Both the position numbers and the translations under genes were made by a program. From assembly GCA_949358305.1 (NCBI GenBank), contig OX442314.1:1801087-1865086 (forward strand): a stretch of DNA of 64,000 nt, read 5' to 3'. This DNA comes from Strigamia acuminata. Taxonomy: Eukaryota > Arthropoda > Chilopoda > Geophilomorpha > Linotaeniidae. Below, piece by piece: positions 44,376 to 56,700 of the stretch (within the stretch, counting starts at the first letter, position 1; each line of letters starts with the position of its first letter). A model generated the notes under the pieces. The model had not been told where the DNA came from. It ran no database searches and saw only the letters and a list, made by a program, of their open reading frames with translations.

Positions 44376-45297
44376 GATGGTGATTAATTTAATGGCCATG
44401 TATGGAGTTTAATTGTTTCGATTCAATTGATTTCATGAGAGACAATAAATTTTAACATTTTAGTTAGGTTAAAATAATTTGATTGCTGAATAACAATAAG
44501 AGGAATGCAATTAAACTATATATTTCACACGGGGCAAGGTTATTTTTAAATTGCGAGTTAATTCTAATTAATAATTTATATAATTTATCAATTTATTCTC
44601 TCTTCTCTTAAGCCCAACACTATTGACATTAAAAAAAATTTTTAGCATCCAAACCGGGTCTTTTTTTTTCCTTAAAATTTGGTTTTATAACAGAAAAATG
44701 GACTTTTTTAAATTTAAAATCAGATGTTTTTGCTTACAAGTGAGTTTTAAATTGAGTTATAAGGGCTCAAAATTTAGTTTTTTGAGCTAAAAGTGAGTCA
44801 TTTGACCAAAATGTTTCGTTGTTTCGATGTTACATTCCAAAGTCTGCCAGATACGCAAATTCCAATTGGGGGAATCGATTTTTTAGGTTATTTTATGTCT
44901 AATCAGCACGTTTTTGGCACTTTTTCAATTTTGGCCATTTTTCTAAGGTTAGCCTTTGACTTGTGTCTCCTTTAGGAAATTGCAATTTTATTAAAAAATT
45001 TTAGTACTAAAGATTTGAGGAGTAGTCATTATTAGACTAAATGTTGCTCTACAAGTTTACAATTGGAAATTTCTGTCTATCTCTAACGGTTTCCAAGATA
45101 ATTTTCCAATGACATTGATTGAACATCCCAAGGTCAAATTTTGGGTCACCAAAAAATTGCCCCACCCAACTATAATACTTTACCATCATTGGATTAGATG
45201 CATTGTCAGCCACCTGTATAGAAATGACCATATATGGAGTTTAATTGTTCTATTCAATTGATTTCATGAGAGACAATAAATTTTAACATTTTAATTA
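44376..45297. other. Upstream DNA of defensin-like gene 1, partly duplicated
   Basis: The phrase 'tggagtttaattgtt...gagacaataaattttaacatttta' occurs at 44403-44462, again at 45235-45293, and upstream of gene 2 near 48474. Between them is an AT-rich run of loosely repeated 'aagtgagtttt' phrases like the array at 48826-49315. No gene seen. Confidence 0.5.
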
Positions 45298-45488
45298 GGG
45301 GCCATCCATAAATTCCTGAACCCCCACCCCCTAATTACTGAAATCCCGCCCCCAAATTTTCCAAAAATTGTATAAAAAATGATTATACTTTGATTATTTA
45401 AAATTAAATTTTTTTTTTACATGGGATGTAACAAAATTTGAAACCGCCCCTCCCCCCTTGTTGCGTTACGTAATTTATGGACGGCGCC
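45298..45488. mobile_element. 191-bp MITE
   Basis: Terminal inverted repeats GGGGCCATCCATAAATT (left) and GGCGCCGTCCATAAATT (right, reverse complement), flanked by the 7-bp direct repeat TTAATTA at 45291-45297 and 45489-45495. No coding capacity. The superfamily is uncertain. Confidence 0.8.
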
Positions 45489-45621
45489 TTAATTAAATTG
45501 TTCAAAAAGGATTAAAATTGATTTAAATCAAAATGTCTTTTCTAGCAATTTTCCCATTCATTTATTTAGTATTTTTTACTTTGTTTACAAAACTATTATT
45601 ATTTTATTTTTGTTTAAATTT

Positions 45622-47487
45622 TCAGTATTCCGACGAGAAATCGGGCACAAATTTAATAAGCATCGCTCGTTTCGCACCCAAGTTCAACGACGACAGTCCG
45701 ACACGTCCTTTGGCAGGAAAACACTCACTTCCGCTGTCCAATAAGACGCTGCCGAAGTTAGGAAATGCGTACACGTCGGCCGGTGTCGCGCGCGCTCCGA
45801 CATAATCGATCGGTTTCATTTTCGGCTGTGCGGTCAAATCGACGCCGGTCGCATTCGCCCCGAAATTGACCAAAACCAACAAACCCGGCGAACCTCTCTT
45901 GACGCGAGCGAACCCGAAAACGTCGTCGACGACCCGCAAAAACGCCACGGAGCCGAACTTGGCCGCAGTTTCGTCGCGAAACGTCAACAATTTCTTGTAC
46001 GTGCGAACGTGCGACCGACAACTCGATCCGAGCTGAGTCTGCAAACAAAAATACACAAAAAATAGTTGTTTCGGTCATTATTTTGTAAGAATACCTCGAC
46101 GTCGATTCCCGCTTTGTAATTCGCACTCAACCGAAACCAGGCTTTCACGTTCGCGCCGGTGAAGCCCGCGTTCGGTTCCTCGGCGGTCCACTGCATGGGC
46201 GAAATACTCTCGTCGAAATCTCGCATTCCGATCTCCTCCCCGTAATACGTGATGGGCGTGCCGGTGAACATCGTGGTAATCATGTTCAGTCCGTCGACGA
46301 GGCGGGCGTCGACCTTGTCGGTGACGCGAGGCCGATCGTCACTTCCGAGCGCCCAGTTGGGCCACCCGCCATCCGGCACGGCGTCCAGAAATCTGCGGAC
46401 GAGTCCCAGAACGTCCGTCGCATTTGTATTTTCGTCCAAATTGTCGACCAATCGGAAATTGAGAGGGAAATCAATCCCGCTGCCGTACAACATTCGCATC
46501 GTGTCCTCCGAGTCGCTCGTCGCATCCACCGTTAAAAATCTATTAATAAATAAAAATAAATAAAATAAAATAAAATAAATCAATAATACGTACACGTGTC
46601 CCGTGTCGTTGTTGTTCGAGGAATAATCGTCCAAGTGCGACCTCCACTCGGCCAAGAGATGTGTGTGATTTACACGACCGTAGTCGTTTGCGGCATTCAC
46701 TCGGAATCCTCGAACGCCCAGGTCCAGCCAATAGGTGAGCACGTCCCGCAACTCCCGCCGCACTCGTTCCGAGCGCAAATTCAAATCCGGTTGGTCCGGA
46801 TGGAATCGGTGCAAGTAGTATTGTCCGCGCAGCTGGTCGAAACTCCAGGCCGAACCGTCCTGCAAAGAAAAATGTAAAAAATAAATTACATAAATTTAAT
46901 TCAATTTCGTACACTTTCGTTCGGCGGTCGTCGGTTGCCGACTCCGTCTCGCGCGCCCTCGTGCCAGATGTAGTAGTTGGTGTAAGGATCGACGTGGCGA
47001 CGGCTCCGTTCGAACCAGACCGACGTGTTGCTCGTGTGGTTGGGCACGAAATCCAAAATCAATTCGATGCCTTTCGAGTTCAATTCTCCCACTAAATCTA
47101 GAAAATCCCACACACTCGATCGCCGTGTGGTTCTCGACGTCGTAGCCGGATCGTCTCATCGGCGATTTGTAAATCGGACTCCACCAAAGCGCGCGAACTC
47201 CCAAATCCGCCAAATATCCGGCGCGAGATTCGATCCCTGCGAAATTTATGAAATTTAGTTTAATATTTATTCATTTTCGTTTGTTCTCGAACCTTTGAAG
47301 TCGCCGAAGCCGTCGCCGTTGGAATCTTGGAAGGAGAGCGGGAATATTTGATACGCGGGGCTCGTCTGCCACCAATCGATGACGGGCGGCGGACGACATG
47401 GCGGCGCGCGCACGATGATGACGACGGCGCTGGTGAGCATGAGGAGCCAACAGAGCCAGAACGCTCCAATCCTATTTTGGACCTCCA
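45622..47487 (-). CDS. SLC3/alpha-amylase-family membrane protein with altered catalytic site
   Basis: The fold is a glycoside hydrolase 13 type; SLC3 members are type II membrane heavy chains of amino-acid transporters. Minus-strand exons: about 47487-47293, 47236-46913, 46859-46594, 46539-46095 and 46038-45622. The N-terminal hydrophobic segment (Phe-Trp-Leu-Cys-Trp-Leu-Leu) is followed by [10 protein letters not shown]. The TIM-barrel motif Asp-Phe-Val-Pro-Asn-His-Thr is intact, but the nucleophile motif reads Gly-Phe-Arg-Val-Asn-Ala (Asn for Asp), the acid motif Thr-Val-Asp-Ala (Asp for Glu), and the usual Asn-His-Asp is Ser-Asp-Asp. So it is probably catalytically dead. Exon 2 has a small deletion with a frameshift near 47105. 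The 5' end is unresolved: no in-frame ATG before the membrane segment, and a LINE fragment lies just upstream. It may be a decaying gene. Confidence 0.7.
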
Positions 47488-47527
47488 CTGGCGTCTATCA
47501 TTCGTTCATTTGTCGATGATAATTTTC

Positions 47528-47953
47528 TGTCTCGCGTGACTCCAGCAAACTCTAGTGTCGATTCCTCCGACCTCTTTTCTGCCGACATTTCCACTCTAAC
47601 TGACTGGTATACGTCTCATCCCGCGCATTTTATTACCGACCAATACCACCCTGAGGCCTTCGTTCGAACCACTCGCAGACACATGTTCGAACCTACCTCA
47701 CATACCACTACATACTTGTCGAAATCATTCCCTTTTCGGTGTTTCTCTTCTTGGAACAATCTCCCCCTCGAGCTTCGTTCTTCCGCCCTTATTCTTCCGC
47801 TATGTGTGTGTCCCATTGCCGCGTCACTTCCATCGGCGCTTACATCGTCATTTATTATCTGTTCAATAATATTTGTACCTCACTTGTATCTCATTTCTTT
47901 TTACTCCTTTGGAGTGCGATTAAATAAATAAATAAATAAATAAATAAATTATA
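47528..47953 (+). mobile_element. 5'-truncated CR1-type LINE, 3' end
   Basis: The plus-strand frame carries a reverse-transcriptase C-terminal signature (Phe-Ser-Ser-Trp-Asn-Asn-Leu-Pro-Leu-Glu-Leu-Arg). It ends in a (TAAA)n tail at 47921-47950, typical for this LINE class. Only the last ~400 bp are present, next to the 5' end of the SLC3-like gene. Confidence 0.75.
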
Positions 47954-48109
47954 TAACCACCGGAAATGACGTAATATGCAAATTTTAAAACACAAAGTTT
48001 CTAATCAGTTTTTATTTTATTTAACATATGTTTCCAGTGTTTTATTTTAATATTGCAAACATTTTTATTTTTATGCCGGAGCTCGAAGTTTGCACACTTT
48101 TGCCCTTAG

Positions 48110-48335
48110 CTATCCGCATTTGCATAGAGGGCCGTTACAATAACCGCCCTCTTTGCCTCTGCTTTTGCAACGATCTCTGCAAGCAGCGTCATCTTTACAG
48201 CCTGCATTAGCCGTCATTGCTAATCAGATAAAAACATGTCAATGCCCACTAATAAATTCATTATTTTTGTGACAAATATAACTCACCCAAGCACGACAGA
48301 ATTACGAGGAAGAAGATGATGGCTAGATATTTCAT
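48110..48335 (-). CDS. Defensin-like CS-alpha-beta secreted peptide 2
   Basis: Exons 48335-48287 and 48201-48110 on the minus strand with an 85-bp phase-1 intron, the same architecture as gene 1. Product 46 residues: signal peptide Met-Lys-Tyr-Leu-Ala-Ile-Ile-Phe-Phe-Leu-Val-Ile-Leu-Ser, then a mature part with cysteines C-x5-C-x3-C-x9-C-x4-C-x-C and a final Gly. Basic, Gly-rich loop before Cys4. The 5' leader, TATA position and intron ends match gene 1 closely, while the mature part is much more diverged than the signal exon, as is usual for host-defence peptide duplicates. Confidence 0.84.
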
Positions 48336-48428
48336 TTTCGACGAATGAAGCAAGTTGGAGAAAATAGTTGAGTGGCGGCTTGTGGAAGATCTTGTTTGCA
48401 GGATGTGACAGCCGTAGTTGCGATACGA

Positions 48429-48436
48429 TTTATATA
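48429..48436 (-). promoter_or_regulatory. TATA box of defensin-like gene 2
   Basis: TATATAAA on the minus strand, about 95 bp upstream of the ATG, embedded in the leader block shared with gene 1. Confidence 0.7.
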
Positions 48437-48825
48437 GAAAGAAAGGTGATTTTATTAATTGTCACGTATGAATGGAGTTTAATTAATTCCATTCAATTCA
48501 TTTCATGAGACACTAAATTTTTAATATTTTTATTAATTGAAATGAATTGATTGCTGACTAACAGAATAAATATTATATAGGAAAAAGAAAAATGCAATAA
48601 AACTATATTTGGCACGAGGCAAGGTTATTTTTAAAATGCGAGTAAATTCTTTATAATAATTACGGAGTAATATAATTTATCAATTTATTTCTCTCTTCTC
48701 TTAAGCCCAGCACTATTGACATTAAAGAAATTCTTCTAGCATCCAAACCGGGGCAATTTATTTTTCTCAAAATTTGGTTTTTATTACATAAAATTTTTTT
48801 TTTTTAAATTTAAAATTAGATGTTT

Positions 48826-49315
48826 TAGGCTAAAAGTGAGTTTTTTGGTCTAAAAGTGAGTTTTTTTTTTTCCTAAAAGTTAGATTTTTGGCCAAAAATG
48901 AGTTTTTTGAGCTAAAAGTGAGTTTTTTGGCCTAAAAGTGAGTTTTTTAGCCTTAAATTTTATTATTTTTGCTTAAAATTTAGTTTTTTGGCCTAAAATT
49001 AAGTTATAAGGACTCAAAATTTCGTTTTTTGAGCTGAAAATGAGTTATTTGCCCAAAATGTTTAGGCGTTATTCACTGAAAATGAGTTTTTTGTCTTGAA
49101 AGGGAATTTTTGGCCTAAAATTGAGTTTTTTGGCCTAAAATTGAGTTTTTTGGCCTAAAATTGAGTATTTTGGCCTAAAATTGAGTTTTTTGGCCTAAAA
49201 TTGAGTTTTTTGGCCTAAAATTGAGTTTTTTGGCTTAAAATTGTGTTTTTGGCCTAAAATTGAGTTTTTTGGCTTAAAATTGTGTTTTTGGTCTAAAATT
49301 GAGTTTTTTGGCCCA
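48826..49315. repeat. ~20-bp tandem array
   Basis: Units such as GGCCTAAAATTGAGTTTTTT in more than 15 drifting copies. Related phrases occur near 44740-44800. Confidence 0.9.
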
Positions 49316-49389
49316 CGATTTGGCGCCCTCATCAGTTTTGTGATCCAAGCAATCGCTTGCTCAACCTGTACCCTAGCGGCGACCCCGAG

Positions 49390-49560
49390 TTTTAAAATCT
49401 ATCTAATATAAATAAAAATGTAGTGTTTGTTTGTTAATGACCTAAGATCTCGGAAAGTTTTTTACGGATTGTTGTAAAATTTTCACACACCGTAGATTTC
49501 GAATAGGGGAGTGTTTTTATATACCCGCGATACCTGTGACAGGCAAAAATGTGCTTTTTT
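49390..49560. mobile_element. Possible Helitron-type 5' end
   Basis: The segment starting TCTATCTAATATAAATAAAA, then TGTTTGTTTGTTAATGACC and a TTTTCACACACCG block, resembles the 5' ends of insect Helitrons as I remember them. No helicase gene and no CTRR 3' end found. Weak call. Confidence 0.3.
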
Positions 49561-49734
49561 CAAACCAATATGGCGCCGTCGGTTCTAGCACCATCTGTTG
49601 CACGCTTCGCGCCCTATTCAACAACGGATGACTCGAAAACCTGGTGTAGCAATTCAGCGAATGTGCGATCGCCTTGGATTCGTAATTTGCACAGGATTTA
49701 TTTTTACGTGATTTCCACGAGATTTATTTATTTC

Positions 49735-50085
49735 CATGGGATTTATTTATTTCCATGGGATTTCCACGGGATTTCCACGGGATTTCCACGGGATTTCCAC
49801 GGGATTTCCACGGGATTTATTTGGTGCGGTGCGTTGCCAGCGACTAAGGCTGCCAGCGTGGATATTAATGTTTCTGAGGGATTTATTTCCAAGGGATTTA
49901 TTTCCAAGGGATTTATTTCCAAGGGATTTATTTATTTCCAAGGGATTTATTTCCAAGGGATTTATTTATTTCCACGGGATTTCCATGGAATTTCCACGGG
50001 ATTTATTTCCAAGGAATTTATTTATTTCTACGGGATTTCCACAGGATTTCCATGGGATTTATTTTCATTGGATTTATTTATGACT
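49735..50085. repeat. GGATTTCCAC / GGATTTATTTCCAAG tandem array
   Basis: Short units built on GGGATTT, interrupted once at 49822-49880. The long open frame here (49549-50100) is produced by the repeat and I do not accept it as a gene. Confidence 0.85.
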
Positions 50086-50751
50086 TATGAGCCATTTGGC
50101 TAGACCGCTAGACTCACATAAAAAGTTACAAAGGATTGTTGTATGTTCCTCACAGGGCTCCGTAGCACAATACACCAGAAGCACCTAAACCACTTTCTTA
50201 AAAAAATAATGATTTTACAAATAAAATAAATATATTCTTTATAAAAAAAATTCCCAAAACATCTTAAAATAGTACAGCTAATAGAAATGGAACAAAGTTT
50301 AGTTTCGTGGTGCATTAGACATTCCCGGAACTGGTAACAATTTAACCCGTGGAGCCGTGCTGCGGTTAACAAATTAACCCGTTAAGGCGTGCTGTGGCTA
50401 CCCGATCATGGAGGGTGGATAAGTGGATTTTGTAATCTTATCACAATCATCGTGATAAATGAATGTTTTCAATCGTGTAAATTGGAGCAGTAAGGTAATC
50501 TCGCGAGTGACTGGTTGAATGTATTAATTGTCGGTGTAGGCTAGGCACGCGTTTTTAACCTCGACGTAACCGTAAACGTAATCGTAATAACATCTGCATC
50601 TGCAGCGATGGATTTCTAATAATTGCGAGGTTAATCTTTTTAAAACACATTTTATTTATCCACCAACTCGTTCAAATGGTGACGGTTTGTTGTCAAACGA
50701 TTTATTTTTACTTAATTTTGCGTATTTCCCTTGTAGGATTCCGTTTGCGCC
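50086..50751. other. Intergenic/promoter side of RALGAPB
   Basis: No gene seen. A TTGTAG acceptor-like site at 50731-50736 just before the ATG suggests a non-coding 5' exon further left. Confidence 0.4.
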
Positions 50752-53700
50752 ATGTATTACGAGTGGAGCTCGCTGCAGTCGAGTTTGCAGACGGAGGACT
50801 CGACGCTGAGTGTTCTCAACAAGTTTTCTTGCGCGGCCGGAAAAGACGTGGCGACGGCCGTGGTCAAACATCTCGCGCAAAATTTGGGAATAAATACGAC
50901 ACATTGTGATAAATCGAGTCTGCAGACTGATAAAGACGTGCAATGGTGCATGGAAGTGAGTTAAATGTCGTAGAAAGGTGGGAAATTGATTGTTTCGATG
51001 CCAAGTGCGAAAAAGCCGGGCAGACATTTTGGAAATAGAATTACAATTGAATAATGTAGACAAAATTAATTTTTTTACGTCTAAATTAATTTTTTGGAGT
51101 AAAAATTTAATTTTTCGAGTCTAAAATAGTAAAAATTTAATTTTTTGAGTCTAAAATTCAATTTTTTTATCAAAATTCAATTTTCCCATCAAAATTTCAA
51201 TTTTTCCATCAAAATTTCAATTTTCCCATAAAAATTTCAATTTTTCCATCAAAATTTCACTTTTCCCATCAAAATTTCAATTTTTCCATCAAAATTTCAC
51301 TTTTCCCATCAAAATTTCAATTTTCCCATCAAAATTTCACTTTTCCCATCAAAATTTCAATTTTTCCATCAAAAAAATCAATTTTTCTCATCAATTTTCT
51401 TGATTCGCAGGTGATTTGTTTCGGCTTGGGTCTCACCCTCTCCGAACACGACACCATCAAGGACTGCGTCAACATCTACTGCGAGTGGTTGATGGCCCTA
51501 CGAACTCCCAAGTCCTGCGTGCCGACACCCGTGTGTGACGAGCCCAATCTCTACGCCCGAAAAATGATCCAACATCTCTACAACCTCTTCAAACCTCGTC
51601 AGGACGCCGGTGTGCATCCAATCCCTTACTTTTTACCTTCAAAACCATTCTAAACGCTATTTCTCACTTGCAGCCGACAACATCAGCAAACAAGCGGTTC
51701 TGTGTCATCGAGTTTTGCGAATCCTGCAGTTAGTGGCTCAGGAATCGAGCGTCATCACGTGGGAAACTTGGGAAACTCTATTATTATTTCTTTTGGCTGT
51801 CAACAACACGCTGTTGTCGCCTCCTACACTCAAAGGTTGGCAAATTACGTGAGAATTACGTAAAATTGACGTCGTTTTGTATTGTTTTTTAGATGATATC
51901 GGTGATCACATGTGCGAGCGTGTTTTGAGCGTTCTTTTTGAAATCTGGCTGTTGGCGTGCGCTCGTTCGTTTCCGACTCCTCCGCTGTGGAAAACGTTTC
52001 GCGACGTGTGCGTTTTGTGGCGACATCGACCCGCGCTTGTGGACCAGTGGAATCGAGTCAATTTGGCGCTCACCTCGCGTCTTTTGAAATTCATTTACGG
52101 TCCTAATTTTCCAGCGTTGAAAATACGTAAATAATCCCATTTTAAAAAATATATTTTTTTAAATTAGTGAATTTTATGCATAAAAATTTGTTTTTGGGTG
52201 CAAAGATTGAGTTTTTGCGTGCAAAGTTCCAGTTTTTGCGTGCAAAGATTCAGTTTTTGAGTAAATTAGTGCATTTTTGTGCATAAAAATTTATTTTTGT
52301 GCATAAAAATTCATTTTCTTTAATTTATGTGCTTTAAAATTCATTTTTGTGCATAAAAGTTCATTTTTTCTCATTTTTGTGCATAAAAGTTTATTTTTTC
52401 TCATTTTTGTGCATAAAAGTTTATTTTTTCTTATTTTTGTGCAGAAAAATTTATTTTTTCTCATTTTTGTGCAGAAAAATTTATTTTTCTCATTTTTGTA
52501 CATAAAAATCCATTTTTGCACATAAAAATCTATTTTTGTGTATAAAAATCCATTTTTGCGCATAAAAATCCATTTTTGCGCATAAAAATCCATTTTTGCG
52601 CATAAAAATCTATTTTTGCGCATAAAAATCTATTTTTGTGCATAAAAATCCATTTTTTGTACATAAAAATCCATTTTTGTGCATATAAATCCATTTTGTG
52701 CATAATAATCCATCTTTGCTCATAAAAATTCATTTTTGCTAATAAAAATTCATTTTTGCTCATAAAAATTCATTTTTGCTCATAAAAATTCATTTTTTCA
52801 TCACCATTTTAAAATTTTCATCTTTCTTTGTTATTATCTCAGCCGAAGAAGACGCGCATCTAGTTCCGGCCGAAATGAGCAACGACTGCGTGGCACAGAC
52901 CTGGTTTCGATTTCTCCACACTTTACAAAACCCAGTGGATTTATACCGCTCGCTCACCATCAGTCAAACGCCCAAATTCCTACACTACGCAATCACGAGC
53001 AGTTACGTGACCGATCCCTCGCAGCACCCGTGTCTCACCGTCTTACCGTTAGTCTTTCTGCGAGCAATGAAAGGCATCGCCATGTTGACCGACGCGTTTC
53101 TAGGGATCTGTCAGTCGTGCGACATCCCCAAATCGGCGGCCAATTCGAGCAAAATGTCCACTTCGCAAATGTCGGTCACTCCGCCGCAGCAGAGGCGCAT
53201 CGCCAAAAGCTTCAGCGTTTCCTCGGCAACCGGAGCAACGAAAGGCAATTTAATTTGATTAGATTTAATTTAATTTAATTTAATTTGATTTTTTTGGATT
53301 TAGGGCACCAGAAGGGTTCTTTGAGCGGGAAGCAGAGTCAGTCGCAGACGGTGCCGCCGTCGACTTTGGCGGGCAATTATTCGTCGTCTGTGGGTTGCGT
53401 GGCCGAACCTCGGGTTCCGTTGACTCCGGCGCGACCCAAATGCAATAGTATTTTGCATTTGTTTGGATCGTGGCTCTTCGAAGCGGCTTTGATCGGTTCT
53501 AGTTTGGACAACGCCTCGCGTTAGTTTCGGTTATAAAATTGTAATGTCGGGTTTTTTTGGAAAAATGTCGATTTTTGTGGGAAAAAGGTCGATTTTTGTG
53601 GGGAAAATGTCGATTTTTATGGGGAAAGTGTCGATTTTTGTGGAAAAATGTCGATTTTCGTGGGGAAAGTGTCGATTTTCGTGGGGAAAGTGTCGATTTT

Positions 53701-56700
53701 TGTGGAAAAATGTCGATTTTCGTGGAAAAATGTCGATTTTCGTGGAAAAAATGTCGATTTTTGTGGGGAAAGGGTCAGTTTTTGTGAGAAAATATCGATT
53801 TTTTGAGAAATATCAATTTACGTAAAAAAACTTTTTTTTAACAAAATATCGATTTTCTAGAAACAAATACGACTTCTCTGAAAAATGAACGATTTTTCAG
53901 GAAATCCCCCGAAAATAAACGATTTTCGTAGATAAATTTTTTTTTATTAAATAATATCGATTTTCTAAATAAAAAAACGATTTCCCGGGAAATCTCGGAA
54001 AGAAGAACAATTTCTCGCGGGAAATCCCGGGAAAATGAGCAATTTCTCGGGAAATCCCAAGAAAATGAACGATTTCCCGAGAAATCCCGGAAAAATGAAC
54101 AATTTCTCGGAAAATCTCGAGAAAATGACCGATTTCTCATGAAATCCCGTTAAAATGAACAATTTCTCGGGAAATCTCGAAAAAATGAACGATTTCCTGG
54201 AAAAACGTTTGATTTTCATTGAAAAAACAATTAATTATAAGAACCACCATTTTTTTTCTGTATTTTATACAGAAAGTTAAAGATAAATAACAAAATCCGT
54301 AGAAACCTAGAATCAAACCCGTTTTATTCCGTTTTCCCACCACAGAATTTGACAAAAACTCCAAACAATCCGATTCCCGTCGAGGCTCAGGCAGCAATTC
54401 GTCCGAGCTCCGTTTAGACTTCTCTCAGCCAACAAACCCCGACGATTACGAGGCGGGCCGAGCGGAAGCGATCGGTGCCCTCTGCCGCATCTTTTGCGCC
54501 AAAAAGACGGGCGAAGAGATTCTCCCCGTCTACCTCGCCCGTTTTTACCTAGCTCTCGAACACGGACTGCGAGTCGATCAAGTAATCACTCAAAATCAAA
54601 CATTTATCGCATTTAATGTCTCGATACGACGCAGATCGCGACGGGACAAGTTTTGTGCAGCATTCTCTTCAATTCCGGCGATTTATTGCGATTGGATCTC
54701 GATGGCGTTCAAATCCTCGTTCCACAGTTCCTCACCGCCTTGGAGATGGTTTTGCCAGAGCGGGAACTCGACTTAAAGTACGTTATTCGATTATTTTGGT
54801 TAAAATGGAGAATTATATATGTTTTTTTTTAGAATTTTTAGTTGCATTTCTCAGGCGGAATTGCGTCGCGCCGCCATTAATTTGCTTCTTTCGCTCGTTC
54901 CGTTGCCGCTGCATTTTCGCAGTTTGCCGATTAGAGGTTTTTTGGTTTGATTTGGCGTTTAGTTTGGTTTAGTTGTGTGATGTATGTTTGTGTTTTTTGA
55001 TAGATGTTACGGGGAAGTCGAGCGGGGTTACATTCCAAAGTTTGCGATCTCGTATAGTGAATTTGTTGTTTAATGCTCTACAGTGCGAAGTGGATTCGAC
55101 AAACACGCAAATGTTATTAGGTGAGAATTGAACATCTTTTTGACAGTAGGTCCATTTTAAACTCAAAAGTACATTCTAGATGAGAATAATGCAAAAAATT
55201 GCATTCTAGATGAGAATAATGCAAAAAAAATGCATTCTAGATGAGAATAATGCAAAAAAAAACATTGTAGATGTAAATAATGCAAAAAAATGCATTTTAG
55301 ATGAGAATAATGCAAAAAATTGCATTCTAGATGAGAATAATGCAATAAAATGCATTCTAGGTGAGAATAATGCAAAAAAAATGCATTCTAGATGAAAAAA
55401 AGCATTTTAGACAACCAACGATATATTTTAGAAAATAAAAACTACATTTTAGACAACAAAAATTACATTTTTAGTCATAATAATGTACTTTAACGTTAAA
55501 AAAGCATTTTAGATCAAAATAATGCATTTTTACGTTTCAGACAACAAAAAATATATTTTAGACAACAAAAAATATATCTTAGACAACAAAAAATATATTT
55601 TAGACAACAAAAAATATATTTTAGACAACAAAAAATATATCTTAGACAACAAAAAATATATCATAGACAACAAAAAATATATCTTAAGACAACAAAAAAT
55701 ATATTTTAGACAACAAATACATTTTTGACTACAAAAAAAACATTTTTGACTACAAAAAAAAACATTTTTGACTACAAAAAAAACATTTTTGACTACAAAA
55801 AATGCATTTTTGACTACAAAAAATGCATTTTTGACTACAAAAAATGCATTTTTGACTACAAAAAATGCATTTTTGACTACAAAAAATGCATTTTTGACTA
55901 CAAAAAATGCATTTTTGACTACAAAAAATGCATTTTTGACTACAAAAAATACATTTTTGACTACAAAAAATTCAATTTTGGTCAAAATATGCACTGTAGA
56001 CTAAACTAATGCATTTTTATATACCAAAAATGAATTATTACGTTTGATAAAAGCTTTCAGCCATCCAAAATTGTATTTTGCGTGCAATAATGAAACATTT
56101 TACACAAAAATTCAATTTTACCTTTACAAAATATATATATTTTAGTAGCCAAAATGCATTTTCAAGCACACACGTGGTCTATTTGACCCAAAAAAATGTA
56201 ACTGACAACTATTTTGTTCCTCAGCCGGTTTGTTGGTCTGCGTCCAAGATGCCGCCGCCATCGAAGAAGTGGAACAATGCGCTTTACAACAAGACGCCGG
56301 TTCCGACACGGTGGTCAGCCTACAATGCTCCGGTACGTACAGCCAATCAAGTAAACGACTCAATGAACAAAGTTTGTAGTCGAATTGGGTGAGATTTGTT
56401 CTAATTGACTTGTCGAATCTTTTGGAACGAAATGCATTTTAGCTGGCAGTCCGTGCGAATCTTTTAGTTCTTGGAGTGCGAGTGCGAGTGAGTTTTCAGG
56501 CGTAGCAGCCGACGAATTGAGTAGTTTGGAGACGGATTTCAGTCCGTCGTACGGTAAATATTTGCTCACGCAGACATTTCTTCTGTTTTACGGGACATCG
56601 CATGCAAAATGGACGTTCTCCTCTTCCGACTAATAACCCTAACTCTACTTTAGCTAACCACGCTTCTGAAAGCCGACAGATTCGTGTTGGTTTTGGTTGA

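Noticed and set aside
49549-50103. 184-codon open frame
   Set aside because: Mostly GGATTTCCAC/GGATTTATTTCC repeat; no conserved domain and no splice context.
55522-56009. Repetitive open frames (Asp-Asn-Lys-Lys-Tyr-Ile and similar) in RALGAPB intron 10
   Set aside because: Tandem minisatellite translated by chance; lies within a spliced intron.
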